Part shown: positions 23,599-33,337 of the stretch, piece by piece
Layout: each line of letters begins with the position of its first letter
How positions within the stretch are numbered: position 1 is the first letter of the stretch
Origin: Selenomonadaceae bacterium
Lineage (GTDB): Bacteria > Bacillota > Negativicutes > Selenomonadales > Selenomonadaceae
Reading direction: 5' to 3'
NCBI GenBank assembly: GCA_017479925.1
Contig: JAFVBP010000313.1
Span: 1 to 33,974, forward strand
DNA: 33,974 bases
Notes under the pieces: generated by a model
The model's input: the letters and a program-made list of their open reading frames with translations, nothing else
What the model was told of the DNA's origin: nothing
Databases searched by the model: none
Program-made: the position numbers and the translations under genes

Positions 23599-24351
23599 TC
23601 ACCTGCCTTGAACGAAAACTTTTCGGGCGTCGAACACAGGGCCGTCCTTGCAAACTTTTTTGCGACCGTCGACGGTGTCAATCGAACAGCTTAAACACGC
23701 GCCGAGCCCGCAAGCCATGCGTTTTTCGAATGAGACTTCGCACGGCAAATTTTTTTCGGCGGCAAGTTTGGCGACGCCGCGCATCATAATTTCGGGACCG
23801 CAAGTCAGCACGGCGGAATAATTTTTCTTCGCCAAAACGTCAGGCAAGGCGTCCGTGACGAAGCCGTATTTGCCGACGGAGCCGTCGTCCGTGGTAACGA
23901 AAATTTCTTCGACGTTGGGACGAAATTCCGCGCACCAGAATTCGACTTCGCTTGAATTTCGACCGCCGAGCAAGACGTCAGCCGAAAAAGTTTCCGCCGC
24001 GCACAGGAGCGGAGCAAGTCCCATGCCGCCGCCGACAAGAAGAATTTTTCCGTCGCGGGGCGTGAAACCGTTGCCGAGCGCACCCAAAACGTCAAGCTTT
24101 TCGCCCGCGTGCCGTGTCGACAAAACTTGAGTGCCGCGCCCGACAACACGATAAAAAATTTTCACTCGACAATCAGCCGTCGACGCAATGCCCAACGGTC
24201 TGCGCAAAGTGAAGGCATCCGAAATTTTCACTTGCACGAATTGCCCCGCCGAAGCGTTTGCGGACAATTCGGGTGCATCGAGTGTCATGCGGAAAATTTT
24301 TTCGGCGACTTGTTCGTTCGCCAAAATTGTAACGTTGAAATTTTTAATCAT
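23599..24351 (-). CDS. pyrK: Dihydroorotate dehydrogenase electron-transfer subunit
   Basis: A 250-residue FAD and 2Fe-2S protein that passes electrons from PyrD to NAD+. The FAD motif RRPLGI is at 50-55, the pyridine-nucleotide loop LVGGGMGLAPL at 105-115, and the four cluster cysteines are 214, 219, 222 and 234 (ACGLGACLSC and VCKDGP). Length is typical. ATG 24351 has GGAG upstream. The promoter is at 24412-24441. Other pyr genes are not adjacent; carB lies separately at 29701-32928. Confidence 0.96.
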   Translation of the reverse strand: MIKNFNVTILANEQVAEKIFRMTLDAPELSANASAGQFVQVKISDAFTLRRPLGIASTADCRVKIFYRVVGRGTQVLSTRHAGEKLDVLGALGNGFTPRDGKILLVGGGMGLAPLLCAAETFSADVLLGGRNSSEVEFWCAEFRPNVEEIFVTTDDGSVGKYGFVTDALPDVLAKKNYSAVLTCGPEIMMRGVAKLAAEKNLPCEVSFEKRMACGLGACLSCSIDTVDGRKKVCKDGPVFDARKVFVQGR

Positions 24352-24411
24352 CAGCTTGACTCCGTAAAAGCAATGTGGAATTAAACCGCGTCATTGAGTT
24401 AAAACTGTCGA

Positions 24412-24441
24412 ATGATAGCATGACAACGCGACGGTCGTCAA
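24412..24441 (-). promoter_or_regulatory. pyrKD promoter
   Basis: On the minus strand TTGACG (24436-24441) and TATCAT (24412-24417) are 18 bp apart, with TG one base before the -10 box. It is about 60 nt upstream of pyrK. Confidence 0.6.
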
Positions 24442-24496
24442 TTCGCCGCAATGGTGAACTTACGGCTGTGACACGAAAGATTAACTTTTCGCGCCG

Positions 24497-24525
24497 TTGC
24501 AAAGCAGTTGTAATTAATTTATAAT
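24497..24525 (+). promoter_or_regulatory. Promoter of the sugar-binding protein / cyclase operon
   Basis: TTGCAA (24497-24502) and a perfect TATAAT (24520-24525) with a 17-bp spacer, about 30 nt before the Shine-Dalgarno of the 24571 gene. Confidence 0.75.
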
Positions 24526-24570
24526 CCGTGCGAAACGGTTGTAAGTTGTTGCGTGCGGAGGTCGTTTGAA

Positions 24571-25542
24571 ATGAAAGCCAAGCTCTTTTTGAAAGTCGGC
24601 GTCCTGTTTGCCTTGTTGACGATTTTTTTCTGCGGCTGTTCGGAAACGCCCGACATTGTGGTTATCGAAGATTCGGCGCAGAAGAAATCGACAAATTTGC
24701 CCGCCGACAAAAGCGAATATAAAATTTACCTGATCACAATGGATTTGGCGGACGATTTTTGGAAGTCGATAGATTCGGGCTGTCGCAAGGCTGTCGCTGA
24801 ATTCGGCGGCATCGATTACAAGTGGATTGGTCCCGACGTCAACGAAGACCTGCCGCAAAGACGTTGCATTGAACAGGCAGTCGACGAAGGCGCGGATGCC
24901 ATTTTGCTTGCGGCAAGTTCGCCCGCCGGTGTCAACGAAAGTTTGCAAAAAGCCGCCAAAGCCGGCGTCAAAATAATTTACGTGGACAATGCCGCCGAAT
25001 TTGATTGCGTGGCGTTTTTGGCGACAGACAACGAATTGGCGGGCATGATTGCCGGCGAAACGATGAAAACCGCGCTGGTTGAGTCGCGAATTTTTTCGGG
25101 CAAAATCGGCTTGATGGTCAACAAAGACAACGTTACGAGTACCGCGCTGAGAGTCAAAGGCTTCCGCAAAGTTTTCGAAGGCACGGACTTTTACCTCGAC
25201 AAAACTTTTTTCATGGAAGACGACCCGCAACGCATAAAAACTTTCGTGAGCGAACATCCCGATTACGTTGCATTTTTCGGCTCGAATGAACGCACGGCTT
25301 TGGCATTGGGCGAACAAATGCGCGATTCCGGCTCCAAACAACTCGTTGTCGGCTTCGACACTTCCGACGCGGTTTTGGCTTTGCTTTATGACGGCGTCAT
25401 TTACGCCACCTTGCAACAGAAACCGCAAGTCATGGGCTACGACGGCATCAAAATCGCGCTTGAGGCGTTGAAAGGCACTTACAGCGGCAAAAGCGGCTTG
25501 ATCGATACCGGCGTCAAAGTTCTCTATAAAAATTCGATATAG
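24571..25542 (+). CDS. Periplasmic sugar-binding lipoprotein (RbsB/Peripla_BP_4-like)
   Basis: A 323-residue substrate-binding protein. The N-terminal signal (MKAKLFLKVGVLFALLTIFF) ends in a probable lipobox at Cys23 (FCGC). The mature part has the two-lobed type I pattern: KIYLITMDLADDFWKSIDSGCRKA, then AVDEGADAILLAASSPAG, then VDNAAEFDCVAFLATDNELAG, then the second-lobe VGFDTSDAVLALLYDGVIYATLQQKPQVMGYDGIKIALEAL. It probably binds a pentose or hexose outside the inner membrane. No permease or ATPase gene follows; instead a Cache-GGDEF cyclase begins 9 nt later, so a sensing role is suggested. ATG 24571 has GGAGG 9 nt upstream. Confidence 0.92.
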   Translation: MKAKLFLKVGVLFALLTIFFCGCSETPDIVVIEDSAQKKSTNLPADKSEYKIYLITMDLADDFWKSIDSGCRKAVAEFGGIDYKWIGPDVNEDLPQRRCIEQAVDEGADAILLAASSPAGVNESLQKAAKAGVKIIYVDNAAEFDCVAFLATDNELAGMIAGETMKTALVESRIFSGKIGLMVNKDNVTSTALRVKGFRKVFEGTDFYLDKTFFMEDDPQRIKTFVSEHPDYVAFFGSNERTALALGEQMRDSGSKQLVVGFDTSDAVLALLYDGVIYATLQQKPQVMGYDGIKIALEALKGTYSGKSGLIDTGVKVLYKNSI

Positions 25543-25551
25543 GTGAGCGCC

Positions 25552-26709
25552 ATGAAGTACAGCACGAAACTTTTAATCGCCAACTGCATACCGATTTTGG
25601 TTTTCGCGACGATTTCGCTGATTATCGGCTTCATGCAATTTCGCGCCAATCTCTACGACGAAAAGCAAGCTAATTTGAAGTCGACGGCTTTGGCGGCAAT
25701 GGCGTTGTACTCCAGTCACGGCTATGGCGATTACGGCAGGAAAGCCGACGGAAACATTTGGCGCGGCATGAATTTCAACGTGTCCGAAGAAACTTCCGTC
25801 GTCGACGACCTGAAACAACAGACCAATGTTGACGTGACGTTTTTTTTCGGTGACGCGGCGGCAATGACTTCGATTAAAAATCAAGATGACGTTCGCGCCG
25901 TCGACACGAATGCGCTTGACCACATCAAAAATTTCACCTTGGCTCACGGCGCACAACTTTGGTGCCGAAGCATCAAAATCAACGGGCGGACTTGTCAAGC
26001 TTACGTCATACCGATTCGGCAGGAGAGCGACAATGCCGTCGTCGGTGCGCTTATGACTTCGCAATCAATGAGCGGCTTTAATCGAATAATTGAAAATTAC
26101 ATTTTGACCACGGCAGTCACCGCGCTGGTGATTTTGTTCGCGGCTTTTTTGTTTATCCGCTGGTACGTCGCCCGTTTCTCGCAAGAATTCTACGACGCGA
26201 CGAACAAAAGCAAGCACGACCTGTTGACGGGGCTTTTAAACAAGCGTTCTTTCGAGGATGAAGTCAAAGCCGCCATTGCAAACAAAAAGCCGACTGATGT
26301 GTCCGTTTTGCTGATTTTGGACTTTGACAACTTCAAGCATGTCAACGACCATTACGGACATCAAATCGGCGACGAAGTTTTAAAAGCGTTCGGGCTGATT
26401 TTGGAACGCGCTTTCCGAACCAAAGACATTATCGGGCGTGTCGGCGGCGATGAATTTATGGTTTTCATGCCCGACATGACTGCGGAGTTTTTGCGTCGTT
26501 CGGAAGAAATTTCGCGTGAAATTTTGCATGAGCTGGCGGTCTTGAAAGTCGGCAAGGCTGAACATTTTTCCTGCAGTATCGGCATTGGCACCGACGCGGG
26601 CAATTACGACTTCAAGAAACTTTACCGTTTGGCGGACAAAGCACTTTACGAGTCGAAGGAACGCGGCAAAGCTTGCTTCGTTCGATTCTCTTCCGACGAA
26701 GTGCACGAT
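25552..26709 (+). CDS. Membrane diguanylate cyclase with periplasmic Cache-like sensor
   Basis: A 386-residue protein ending at the TAA at 26710-26712. TM1 is at about 8-29, a periplasmic domain at 30-180 has the single-Cache pattern (LKQQTNVDVTFFFGDAAAMTS, YVIPIRQESDNAVVGALM), and TM2 is at about 182-204. There is no HAMP. The C-terminal domain makes c-di-GMP from two GTP: the active site GGDEF is at 298-302, and the product-inhibition I-site RTKD (289-292) lies exactly five residues before it, so it looks active and feedback-controlled. ATG 25552 has AGGTG 6 nt upstream. It is co-transcribed with the binding lipoprotein, which may dock on its periplasmic domain. Its stop overlaps the stop of the converging gene. 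Confidence 0.95.
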
Positions 26710-27734
26710 TAACGGAAGTCTTTGACGATGTCGACGTTCGTGCTGTCGACGATAATCGGAATGCACAGGTACGACGGAATTGTCTTTACGTCGTTGCGGA
26801 TGTTTGTCACGTCGTTGATTGCGGGTTGGCTGCCTTCGACGACGGCTTTAACCATGCGAACAATTTTGCCGCAGAGAATTTCGGGGTCTTTGTAAATCGT
26901 CATTGACTGCTTGCCGGCTTTGATGTTCGCGATACCGTTGGCACCGGCGTCCTGCCCCGTCAAAATTGTCGGCGTGCCTTTGTAACCGACGCTTTCTTGA
27001 GCGCGAATCAAAGCTTCCGCCAAGTCGTCATTTGCCGCGACAACGACGTTAAGCGACTTGCCGTCCGCGTAATATTTCTGCAGAATTTCGGTCATGCGGC
27101 GTTGAGCGTTGTCGGGCTTCCAACCGTCGGTTGCCACGGATTGAAAATCTTTTTGCCCCGAAGGAACGACGAGTTGTCCTTTGTCAATGTACGGCTTCAG
27201 GTAATTGAAAGCCCCGTTGAAAAACAGCGGCGCGTTGGTGTCGTCGGGCGAACCGGCGATAAATTCTATCGTGAAAGGTCCCGCGCCGTTTTTGAGACCG
27301 AGTTTTTCCTCGACGTAACGCGCTTGAAATTCACCGACCGAATTGTTTTCGAACGATGCGTAATACGAAATGGCGTCGGTGTGCATAATCAACCTGTCGT
27401 AAGCAATGACGGGTATATTTTTTTCTTTGGCAAGAGTGAGCGGCTCGCCCAAAGCGTTGGCGTCCTGTGCGCCGATGACTATCGCGGCGGGATTTTTTTC
27501 GACGGCGGCTTTAAGCTGTTCGACTTGTTCGGCGGCGTTGGTGCAGTGGTGAAGTTCAACTTCGTAATTGGCTTCGCGCATGAGTTGGGCGCAAAGTTGA
27601 CCGATATATTTCCAAATGCCGCTGTCGGGATTCGGGAACAAAAGTTGCACGGTGCTTTTGGAATTGCCTTCGTCCGCGCAACCGCTCAAAACGACGCAAA
27701 AAGCAAGACACAAGCTCAAGAAAATTTTTCGCAC
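26709..27734 (-). CDS. ChvE/XylF-like sugar-binding lipoprotein
   Basis: A 341-residue periplasmic binding protein. GTG 27734 (GAGGTG 6 nt upstream) gives a lipoprotein signal with lipobox LSGC (Cys19); the longer frame to 27890 overlaps the receptor gene. The mature part follows multiple-sugar/xylose-binding proteins: AAIVIGAQDANALGEPL, the hallmark VIAYDRLIMHTDAISYYASF, and the second-lobe VVAANDDLAEALI followed by TGQDA. In Agrobacterium ChvE binds monosaccharides and signals through membrane receptors. Here the gene follows a chemoreceptor gene after 10 nt and no transporter genes are present, suggesting a chemotaxis co-receptor. Its stop overlaps by 2-3 nt that of the cyclase gene (TTAA at 26709-26712). 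Confidence 0.93.
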   Translation of the reverse strand: MRKIFLSLCLAFCVVLSGCADEGNSKSTVQLLFPNPDSGIWKYIGQLCAQLMREANYEVELHHCTNAAEQVEQLKAAVEKNPAAIVIGAQDANALGEPLTLAKEKNIPVIAYDRLIMHTDAISYYASFENNSVGEFQARYVEEKLGLKNGAGPFTIEFIAGSPDDTNAPLFFNGAFNYLKPYIDKGQLVVPSGQKDFQSVATDGWKPDNAQRRMTEILQKYYADGKSLNVVVAANDDLAEALIRAQESVGYKGTPTILTGQDAGANGIANIKAGKQSMTIYKDPEILCGKIVRMVKAVVEGSQPAINDVTNIRNDVKTIPSYLCIPIIVDSTNVDIVKDFR

Positions 27735-27744
27735 GATAAACACC

Positions 27745-29442
27745 TCACAACTTGAACATGGCAGTCGAATCCTGCAACTTTTGCGCCATGTCGGACATAT
27801 TTTTACTTGCGCCGGCGATTTCGTCCATTGATGCCGAAAGTTGTTGTGTCGCGGCGGAAACGGATTCGGCTTCCTGCGAAACTGCGGCACTGGTTTTGTT
27901 CAATTCGTCCATGACGGCGACGAGTTTGTTGATTTTTTCGGCGGAGGAACGGGCGGCGCGCAAAATAATTTCGGCGTTTTCGGTAAGACCGATTACGGCT
28001 TTGACGATTGTGCCGAAGGAATTGCCCGCCTTGTCAACGACGCTTTTTCCGCTTTGAACGTCGAGCGTGCCTTGCTCCATGCGTTCAACGGCCTTGGTCG
28101 TGTCGCTTTGAATGACGCGAATCAAGTCGGCAATTTGAGCGGCAGCTAACGCTGAACCTTCGGCAAGCTTGCGAACTTCGTCGGCGACAACCGCAAAGCC
28201 GCGACCGTGTTCGCCCGCACGAGCCGCTTCTATTGCCGCGTTCAACGCCAAAAGATTGGTTTGTTCGGCAATGCCCGAAATTGTGTCGGAAATGTTGCTG
28301 ATTTCTTCGGAACGCGCCGCAAGTTGACGAATCACTTCGGCGGATTCGGTGACGGACTCGGCTATCGTTTCCATTTGCGAAATTGCTTCGGAAACGGCTG
28401 TGCGCCCGTTTTGAGCAATGTCGGCAACGTCGTGCGCGGCTTTGGAAGATTGTTCCGACAGCTTTTCAAACGCGGCAATGTCGTTGGTCATGTCGTTTAT
28501 TTCGCGCACGGAAGAATTCACCTGTTCGCCTTGATTGGTCATGTTGAAGGCGACGTTGCTTATCGAGTTGGCGACTTGTTGCGTTGCTTGCGCGGACTGA
28601 TCGGCGTTTGAAGTCAACTGGTCGGAAAACGTCACCAAATTTTCCGCGGTTGAAGTAATGCCCTTGATTAAACCTTTGAGTTGCGTGACGGTTTCGGCAA
28701 AAGCTTTGGTGAGCATACCGAATTCGTCTTTCGTTTTGGGCGTGACGTCCGCCGTCAAATTGCCCTGCGCAATGTTTTCGGCAATTTCGATGAGGTAGCG
28801 AATCGAAGTGTTTATCGAGCGGCTCAAGTAAAACGCCATTGTCACGGAAATCAAAATGACGACAAGCACCGACGCAATCAAAATAAATTTCGTTCGATCG
28901 TATTCGGCTTCGGCGGCGACGGTTTCGGCGTGTATGAAATCTTTGCGGGCGTCAATGACTTTGACGAGCAAATTATCGAGTTCTTCAAACTGATTCAACG
29001 AGTTGTCAAGAATCAAAGCCGCCTGTGCCGATTGATTGTTGTTCGACATATCAACGATATTGTTCAGCTGACTTCTGTACGCTGACCACTTTTGCCGCAA
29101 CGAAGTAAGATTCGAGTCAAGGTTGCCCTGCAAACTTTTTTCCAGCGTGTCAAACGTAATGTCGATTTGGTCGGCAAGTTTGACGGCTTTTTTTTCGGCG
29201 TAAGAGCGACTGATTAAATTCGGCGCGGTGACGATTGAATATTCCAGTTGCCGATATTGCTCCATTGCCTTGCCGTTGTCGTTTGCGACAAGCACGCTGA
29301 GCAGGTGAGTTGTGGCGATTCGCATTGCGCCTTCGTTTATCTTGTTGAGCGCGTACGCCGAATAAACGCTGACCGAAACAAAGACCAAAATCAACGCGAC
29401 GAAAATTAAGTTGAGTTTTTGGCGGATGGTTAAACCGTTCAA
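27745..29442 (-). CDS. Methyl-accepting chemotaxis protein
   Basis: A 565-residue chemoreceptor. TM1 is at 9-31, a helical four-helix-bundle type periplasmic domain at about 32-185, TM2 at 186-206, HAMP at about 207-260, and the cytoplasmic signalling helices to the C-terminus. The conserved hairpin tip that contacts CheA and CheW is [20 protein letters not shown] followed by [16 protein letters not shown]. There is no C-terminal CheR-binding pentapeptide. The start is TTG 29442 with GGAGG 9 nt upstream. It is co-transcribed with the ChvE-like lipoprotein gene, its likely periplasmic partner, because a 4HB domain can sense either small ligands or binding proteins. Confidence 0.95.
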   Translation of the reverse strand: MNGLTIRQKLNLIFVALILVFVSVSVYSAYALNKINEGAMRIATTHLLSVLVANDNGKAMEQYRQLEYSIVTAPNLISRSYAEKKAVKLADQIDITFDTLEKSLQGNLDSNLTSLRQKWSAYRSQLNNIVDMSNNNQSAQAALILDNSLNQFEELDNLLVKVIDARKDFIHAETVAAEAEYDRTKFILIASVLVVILISVTMAFYLSRSINTSIRYLIEIAENIAQGNLTADVTPKTKDEFGMLTKAFAETVTQLKGLIKGITSTAENLVTFSDQLTSNADQSAQATQQVANSISNVAFNMTNQGEQVNSSVREINDMTNDIAAFEKLSEQSSKAAHDVADIAQNGRTAVSEAISQMETIAESVTESAEVIRQLAARSEEISNISDTISGIAEQTNLLALNAAIEAARAGEHGRGFAVVADEVRKLAEGSALAAAQIADLIRVIQSDTTKAVERMEQGTLDVQSGKSVVDKAGNSFGTIVKAVIGLTENAEIILRAARSSAEKINKLVAVMDELNKTSAAVSQEAESVSAATQQLSASMDEIAGASKNMSDMAQKLQDSTAMFKL

Positions 29443-29496
29443 GTGAATTCGCCTCCTTGAAGTTGCCCGATTGTAAATGTTTATTTCTGCGGAAGA

Positions 29497-29525
29497 ATTA
29501 TCACATGCTTTATCGACAAAAGCAA
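29497..29525 (-). promoter_or_regulatory. Promoter of the chemoreceptor operon
   Basis: On the minus strand TTGCTT (29520-29525) and GATAAT (29497-29502) are 17 bp apart with TG one base before the -10 box. A GTCGATAA word resembling a sigma-28 -10 is nearby, but no correctly spaced -35 was found. Confidence 0.45.
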
Positions 29526-29586
29526 GCAGTAATGCGTTTCATTTGAACGCAAGCAAGCGTAAATTGTCGAGACGAATCACGCGAAA

Positions 29587-29668
29587 AAAAATCCCGCACT
29601 CGTTGAAGCCGCCGCCGAAAAATTCAATTTCGGTGATTATGCAGACTTGAGCGAATGCGGGAATGTCG
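29587..29668 (-). terminator. Large branched terminator after carB
   Basis: On the minus strand CCCGCATTCG and CGAGTGCGGG form a 10-bp stem (one G-U) enclosing about 55 nt. That interval contains a second hairpin with CCGAAA and TTTCGG arms. Eight T follow the outer stem. The size is unusual for an intrinsic terminator. The rest of 29443-29700 holds only the receptor promoter. Confidence 0.6.
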
Positions 29669-29700
29669 CGTGCCCGACGAAATAAATTTCTACTTGCAGT

Positions 29701-32700
29701 TCATGCCAGAGCGTCACCGCCGCCGACGTAATCTTGAATCGCCAGCGAATAGACAAGTCGACGGTCACGCATGAAGGTCAACACGCGCATGACTTCCCAA
29801 GCGGTGTCCAAACTTGTGAAGCAGGGCACGCCCAATTCGACGGTGGCGCGACGAATGCGGAAGCCGTCTTTGGCGACGTGTTTGCCGGGTGCCTGCGTAT
29901 TGATAACCATGTGAATCTTGCCGAGCTTAATCATTTGGATGATGTCGGAGCTGCGTTGGTGCACTTTGCCGACAACTTCAGCGTTAATGCCGATTGACTG
30001 CAGAGCGCGTGCGGTGCCTTCGGTGGCGACGATTTTAAAGCCGAGTTCGGAAAACGCTTTGGCAAGTTGTTTCATTTCGTCTTTGTCTTTGTCGGCGACG
30101 GTGAACAGAATGCAACCGTTTTTCGGGATGACGATACCCGCGCCCGTAATCGCCTTGTACAGCGCACGAGCGTAGTGGTAATCGATGCCCATGACTTCGC
30201 CCGTCGACTTCATTTCGGGACCGAGCGAAATGTCAACGTCCTGCATCTTCGCGAACGAAAACACGGGAGCTTTGACCGCGACATAAGGTTTCGGCTCAAC
30301 CAGACCCGAATAGTAGCCCATTTCGCGCAGAGTTTTGCCGAGAGCCGCACGCGTCGCGACGTTGACCATTTTAATATCGGTGACTTTGCTCAAAAACGGA
30401 ACCGTGCGACTTGAACGCGGATTGACTTCGATAACGTAAACTTTGCCTTCCGCAACGACATATTGAATGTTGAGCAGACCTTTGACGTGCAGGGCAAGCG
30501 CAAGCCGTTTCGTGTAGTCGGTTATCGTGTAAATCGTTTTCGACGGCAAGGTTTGCGGCGGATACACGGCGATTGAGTCACCGCTGTGAACACCTGCGCG
30601 TTCGACGTGTTCCATAATGCCGGGAATTACAACGTCAACGCCGTCGGAAATGGCGTCAACTTCGACTTCCGTGCCCTGCATGTACCTGTCGACAAGCACG
30701 GGATGATCGGGCGTGACTTTGACGGCGCGGCTCATGTAGTCGCGGAGTTCTTCCTCGTTGTAGACGATTTCCATTGCACGGCCGCCCAAAACGTAACTCG
30801 GACGAACCATGACGGGATAGCCGATTTCAGCGGCACCGTTAATCGCGTCGTCCAAATTCGTGACGGAAATTCCACGCGGTCGGGGAATGTTTAACTCGGT
30901 CAACATTTCGTCGAAACGTTCGCGGTCTTCGGCGCGGTCAATGTCGTCAACGCTCGTGCCGAAAATTTTCACGCCCGCTTCAGCCAAAGACGCCGACAAG
31001 TTAATCGCGGTTTGTCCGCCGAATTGCACGATGACGCCTTCGGGCTTTTCCTTGTCGACGATGTTCAAAACGTCTTCGGTCGTGAGCGGCTCGAAATAAA
31101 GTTTGTCGGAGATGTCAAAGTCCGTCGACACGGTTTCGGGGTTGTTGTTGATGATAATCGCCTCGATGCCCGCCTCACGCAGTGCCCAAACCGAATGCAC
31201 GGAGCAGTAATCGAATTCGACGCCTTGCCCGATGCGAATCGGACCGGAGCCAAGCACGATAATTTTGCGTTTGTCGCTGACGGTGACTTCGTCGACTTCG
31301 CCGCGATACGTCGAATAGTAGTAAGGCGTCATTGCCTCGAATTCCGCCGCGCAGGTGTCGACCATTTTGTACACGGGCACAATCCGATTTTGCTTGCGAA
31401 GGGCACGAACGTCGCGAACTTTCGTGTTCGTCAATTCAGCGATTGACACGTCCGACAAGCCGACAAGTTTCGCCTCGCGCAGAATTTTCGCGTTGAGTTC
31501 AGTTTTCGACAGGCGAACTTCCATGTCGGTGATGTTTTTGATTTTGTCGATAAACCAGCGGTCAATTTTCGTGATGTCGGCAATTTCCTGCGTCGTGGCG
31601 ATGTTGCGGCGAAGTGCCTCGGCAATCAAAAACAGTCGCTCGTCGTTGACGCGGTTCAAGCGGCTTTTGATTTTGTCGTCGTCCCAGTCGTCCATTTTGT
31701 CCATGTGCAGACGATTGACGCCGATTTCAAGACTGCGAACGGCTTTGAGAATCGCGCCTTCAAACGTGCGGTCAAGGCTCATGACTTCGCCCGTCGCCTT
31801 CATCTGCGTGCCCAAAGTTTTGTCGGCGTAAACGAATTTGTCGAACGGCCAGCGCGGGAACTTGACGACGATATAATCAACCGACGGCTCGAAACAAGCT
31901 TTGGTTTTCTTCGTGACGGCGTTGACAATCTCGTCAAGTTGGTAGCCTATGGCGATTTTGACGCTGACTTTCGCAATCGGGTAACCCGTCGCCTTCGACG
32001 CAAGCGCGGAACTTCTGCTGACACGCGGATTGACTTCGATGACGTAATAATCGTCGCTGTTCGGGTCGAGCGCGAATTGGATGTTGCAGCCGCCTTCGAT
32101 TTTGAGCGCACGAATAATTTTCAAGCTTGCCGAACGCAAAAGTTGATATTCGTGGTCGTTGAGCGTTTGAGTCGGAGCGACGACGATTGAATCGCCCGTG
32201 TGCACGCCGACGGGGTCGAAATTTTCCATTGAGCAAATCGTTATGCAGGTGTCGTTGGCGTCGCGCATGACTTCGTACTCGATTTCTTTCCAGCCGGCGA
32301 TTGAGCGTTCAATCAAAACTTGTCCGATCATTGAGTATTTCAAACCGCGCAGGGTCGTTTCGATGAGTTCTTCCTCGTTGTTGACGATGCCGCCGCCCGT
32401 GCCGCCGAGCGTGTACGCGGGTCGGACAATCAGCGGGTAACCGATTTCGTTTGCGAAGTCAACCGCGCTGTGAATATCTTCGACAATCGTCGATTCGGGT
32501 ATCGGTTCGCCGATTTGCTCCATGGTCTCTTTAAAAAGTTCGCGGTCTTCGGCGCGCTTGATGGCTTCAATCGACGTGCCCAAAAGTTCGACGTTGTTTT
32601 TGGCAAGCACGCCGCTTTCGGCAAGTTGAACTGCGAGATTCAAGCCCGCCTGTCCGCCGAGCGTCGCAAGCAAACCGTCGGGGCGTTCCTTTTCGATTAT

Positions 32701-32928
32701 CGCCGACAAAAAGTCAACCGTGAGCGGCTCAATATACACGCGGTCGGCAATGTTGGCGTCCGTCATAATCGTCGCGGGATTGGAGTTGACCAGCACGACT
32801 TCGAGACCTTCCTCTTTGAGCGAACGGCAAGCCTGCGAGCCTGCGTAATCGAATTCGGCCGCCTGCCCGATGACAATCGGTCCGGAACCGATAACAATAA
32901 TTTTGTTGAGATTCTTTTTCTTAGGCAA
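29701..32928 (-). CDS. carB: Carbamoyl-phosphate synthase large subunit
   Basis: A 1075-residue enzyme that makes carbamoyl phosphate from bicarbonate, ammonia (from CarA) and two ATP, for pyrimidines and arginine. The two homologous halves are plain: the first opens with [22 protein letters not shown] and the second with [22 protein letters not shown]. Each has an ATP-grasp domain ([26 protein letters not shown]). A C-terminal MGS-like allosteric domain spans about 935-1075. Length is normal. The start is TTG 32928 with GGAGG 9 nt upstream. carA is not adjacent in this window. The upstream neighbour is a small exported protein 27 nt away, an odd operon partner. Confidence 0.97.
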   Translation of the reverse strand: MPKKKNLNKIIVIGSGPIVIGQAAEFDYAGSQACRSLKEEGLEVVLVNSNPATIMTDANIADRVYIEPLTVDFLSAIIEKERPDGLLATLGGQAGLNLAVQLAESGVLAKNNVELLGTSIEAIKRAEDRELFKETMEQIGEPIPESTIVEDIHSAVDFANEIGYPLIVRPAYTLGGTGGGIVNNEEELIETTLRGLKYSMIGQVLIERSIAGWKEIEYEVMRDANDTCITICSMENFDPVGVHTGDSIVVAPTQTLNDHEYQLLRSASLKIIRALKIEGGCNIQFALDPNSDDYYVIEVNPRVSRSSALASKATGYPIAKVSVKIAIGYQLDEIVNAVTKKTKACFEPSVDYIVVKFPRWPFDKFVYADKTLGTQMKATGEVMSLDRTFEGAILKAVRSLEIGVNRLHMDKMDDWDDDKIKSRLNRVNDERLFLIAEALRRNIATTQEIADITKIDRWFIDKIKNITDMEVRLSKTELNAKILREAKLVGLSDVSIAELTNTKVRDVRALRKQNRIVPVYKMVDTCAAEFEAMTPYYYSTYRGEVDEVTVSDKRKIIVLGSGPIRIGQGVEFDYCSVHSVWALREAGIEAIIINNNPETVSTDFDISDKLYFEPLTTEDVLNIVDKEKPEGVIVQFGGQTAINLSASLAEAGVKIFGTSVDDIDRAEDRERFDEMLTELNIPRPRGISVTNLDDAINGAAEIGYPVMVRPSYVLGGRAMEIVYNEEELRDYMSRAVKVTPDHPVLVDRYMQGTEVEVDAISDGVDVVIPGIMEHVERAGVHSGDSIAVYPPQTLPSKTIYTITDYTKRLALALHVKGLLNIQYVVAEGKVYVIEVNPRSSRTVPFLSKVTDIKMVNVATRAALGKTLREMGYYSGLVEPKPYVAVKAPVFSFAKMQDVDISLGPEMKSTGEVMGIDYHYARALYKAITGAGIVIPKNGCILFTVADKDKDEMKQLAKAFSELGFKIVATEGTARALQSIGINAEVVGKVHQRSSDIIQMIKLGKIHMVINTQAPGKHVAKDGFRIRRATVELGVPCFTSLDTAWEVMRVLTFMRDRRLVYSLAIQDYVGGGDALA

Positions 32929-32955
32929 TGTGTTATGCCTCCTTAAATGCGTTAG

Positions 32956-33315
32956 TTATCGCGGGTAAGTCTGCGCAAGTTTGCAATTCGGTATGCACGC
33001 GTCGAACATCCTGCGGTACAGTTCGCGGCTGTTGACTTCCTGCGGCTCTTGACCCGAATTCGTCGGCTTGACATACCAAACGTCGCCGACAAGCATAAAC
33101 GTTTGACGCCGATTGTCGCCGAATTTGTTGTTGATGACGAGTATAAGCGGCACATCGAAAGTTTGTTTGTCGAAGTCCTCAACAATGCGGTCGGGCTGAA
33201 CGTACCACTCGCATTTGTCGCGACCTTTAAAATTGGTCAAAATCCAAACGTCCGCCGCAAAAGCCGTCGACGAAAAAATCAGCAACACGAACGTTGCAAA
33301 AAAAAATTTTCGCAT
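32956..33315 (-). CDS. Small exported cysteine-containing protein of unknown function
   Basis: A 119-residue protein with a signal peptide (MRKFFFATFVLLIFSSTAFA, cleavage after AFA). The mature part begins ADVWILTNFKGRDKCEWYVQPDRIV and contains PLILVINNKF and GDVWYVKPTNSG, and ends with a Cys pair (DACIPNCKLAQ). No known domain is recognised. It resembles the mature start of the 18456 product in pattern. ATG 33315 has AAGGTG 6 nt upstream; the frame to 33324 is not needed. It lies 22 nt after the truncated exported-protein gene and 27 nt before carB, so the three may be one transcript. Confidence 0.75.
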   Translation of the reverse strand: MRKFFFATFVLLIFSSTAFAADVWILTNFKGRDKCEWYVQPDRIVEDFDKQTFDVPLILVINNKFGDNRRQTFMLVGDVWYVKPTNSGQEPQEVNSRELYRRMFDACIPNCKLAQTYPR

Positions 33316-33337
33316 GTGAATCACCTTGGATTGAATT

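Noticed and set aside
24514-25428. 304-codon minus-strand open frame
   Set aside because: Antisense to the sugar-binding lipoprotein, which has a promoter, Shine-Dalgarno and signal peptide.
29530-29552. Sigma-28 promoter for the chemoreceptor
   Set aside because: A GTCGATAA word is present, but no TAAA-like -35 at the required distance was found; the 17-bp sigma-A type site is better.
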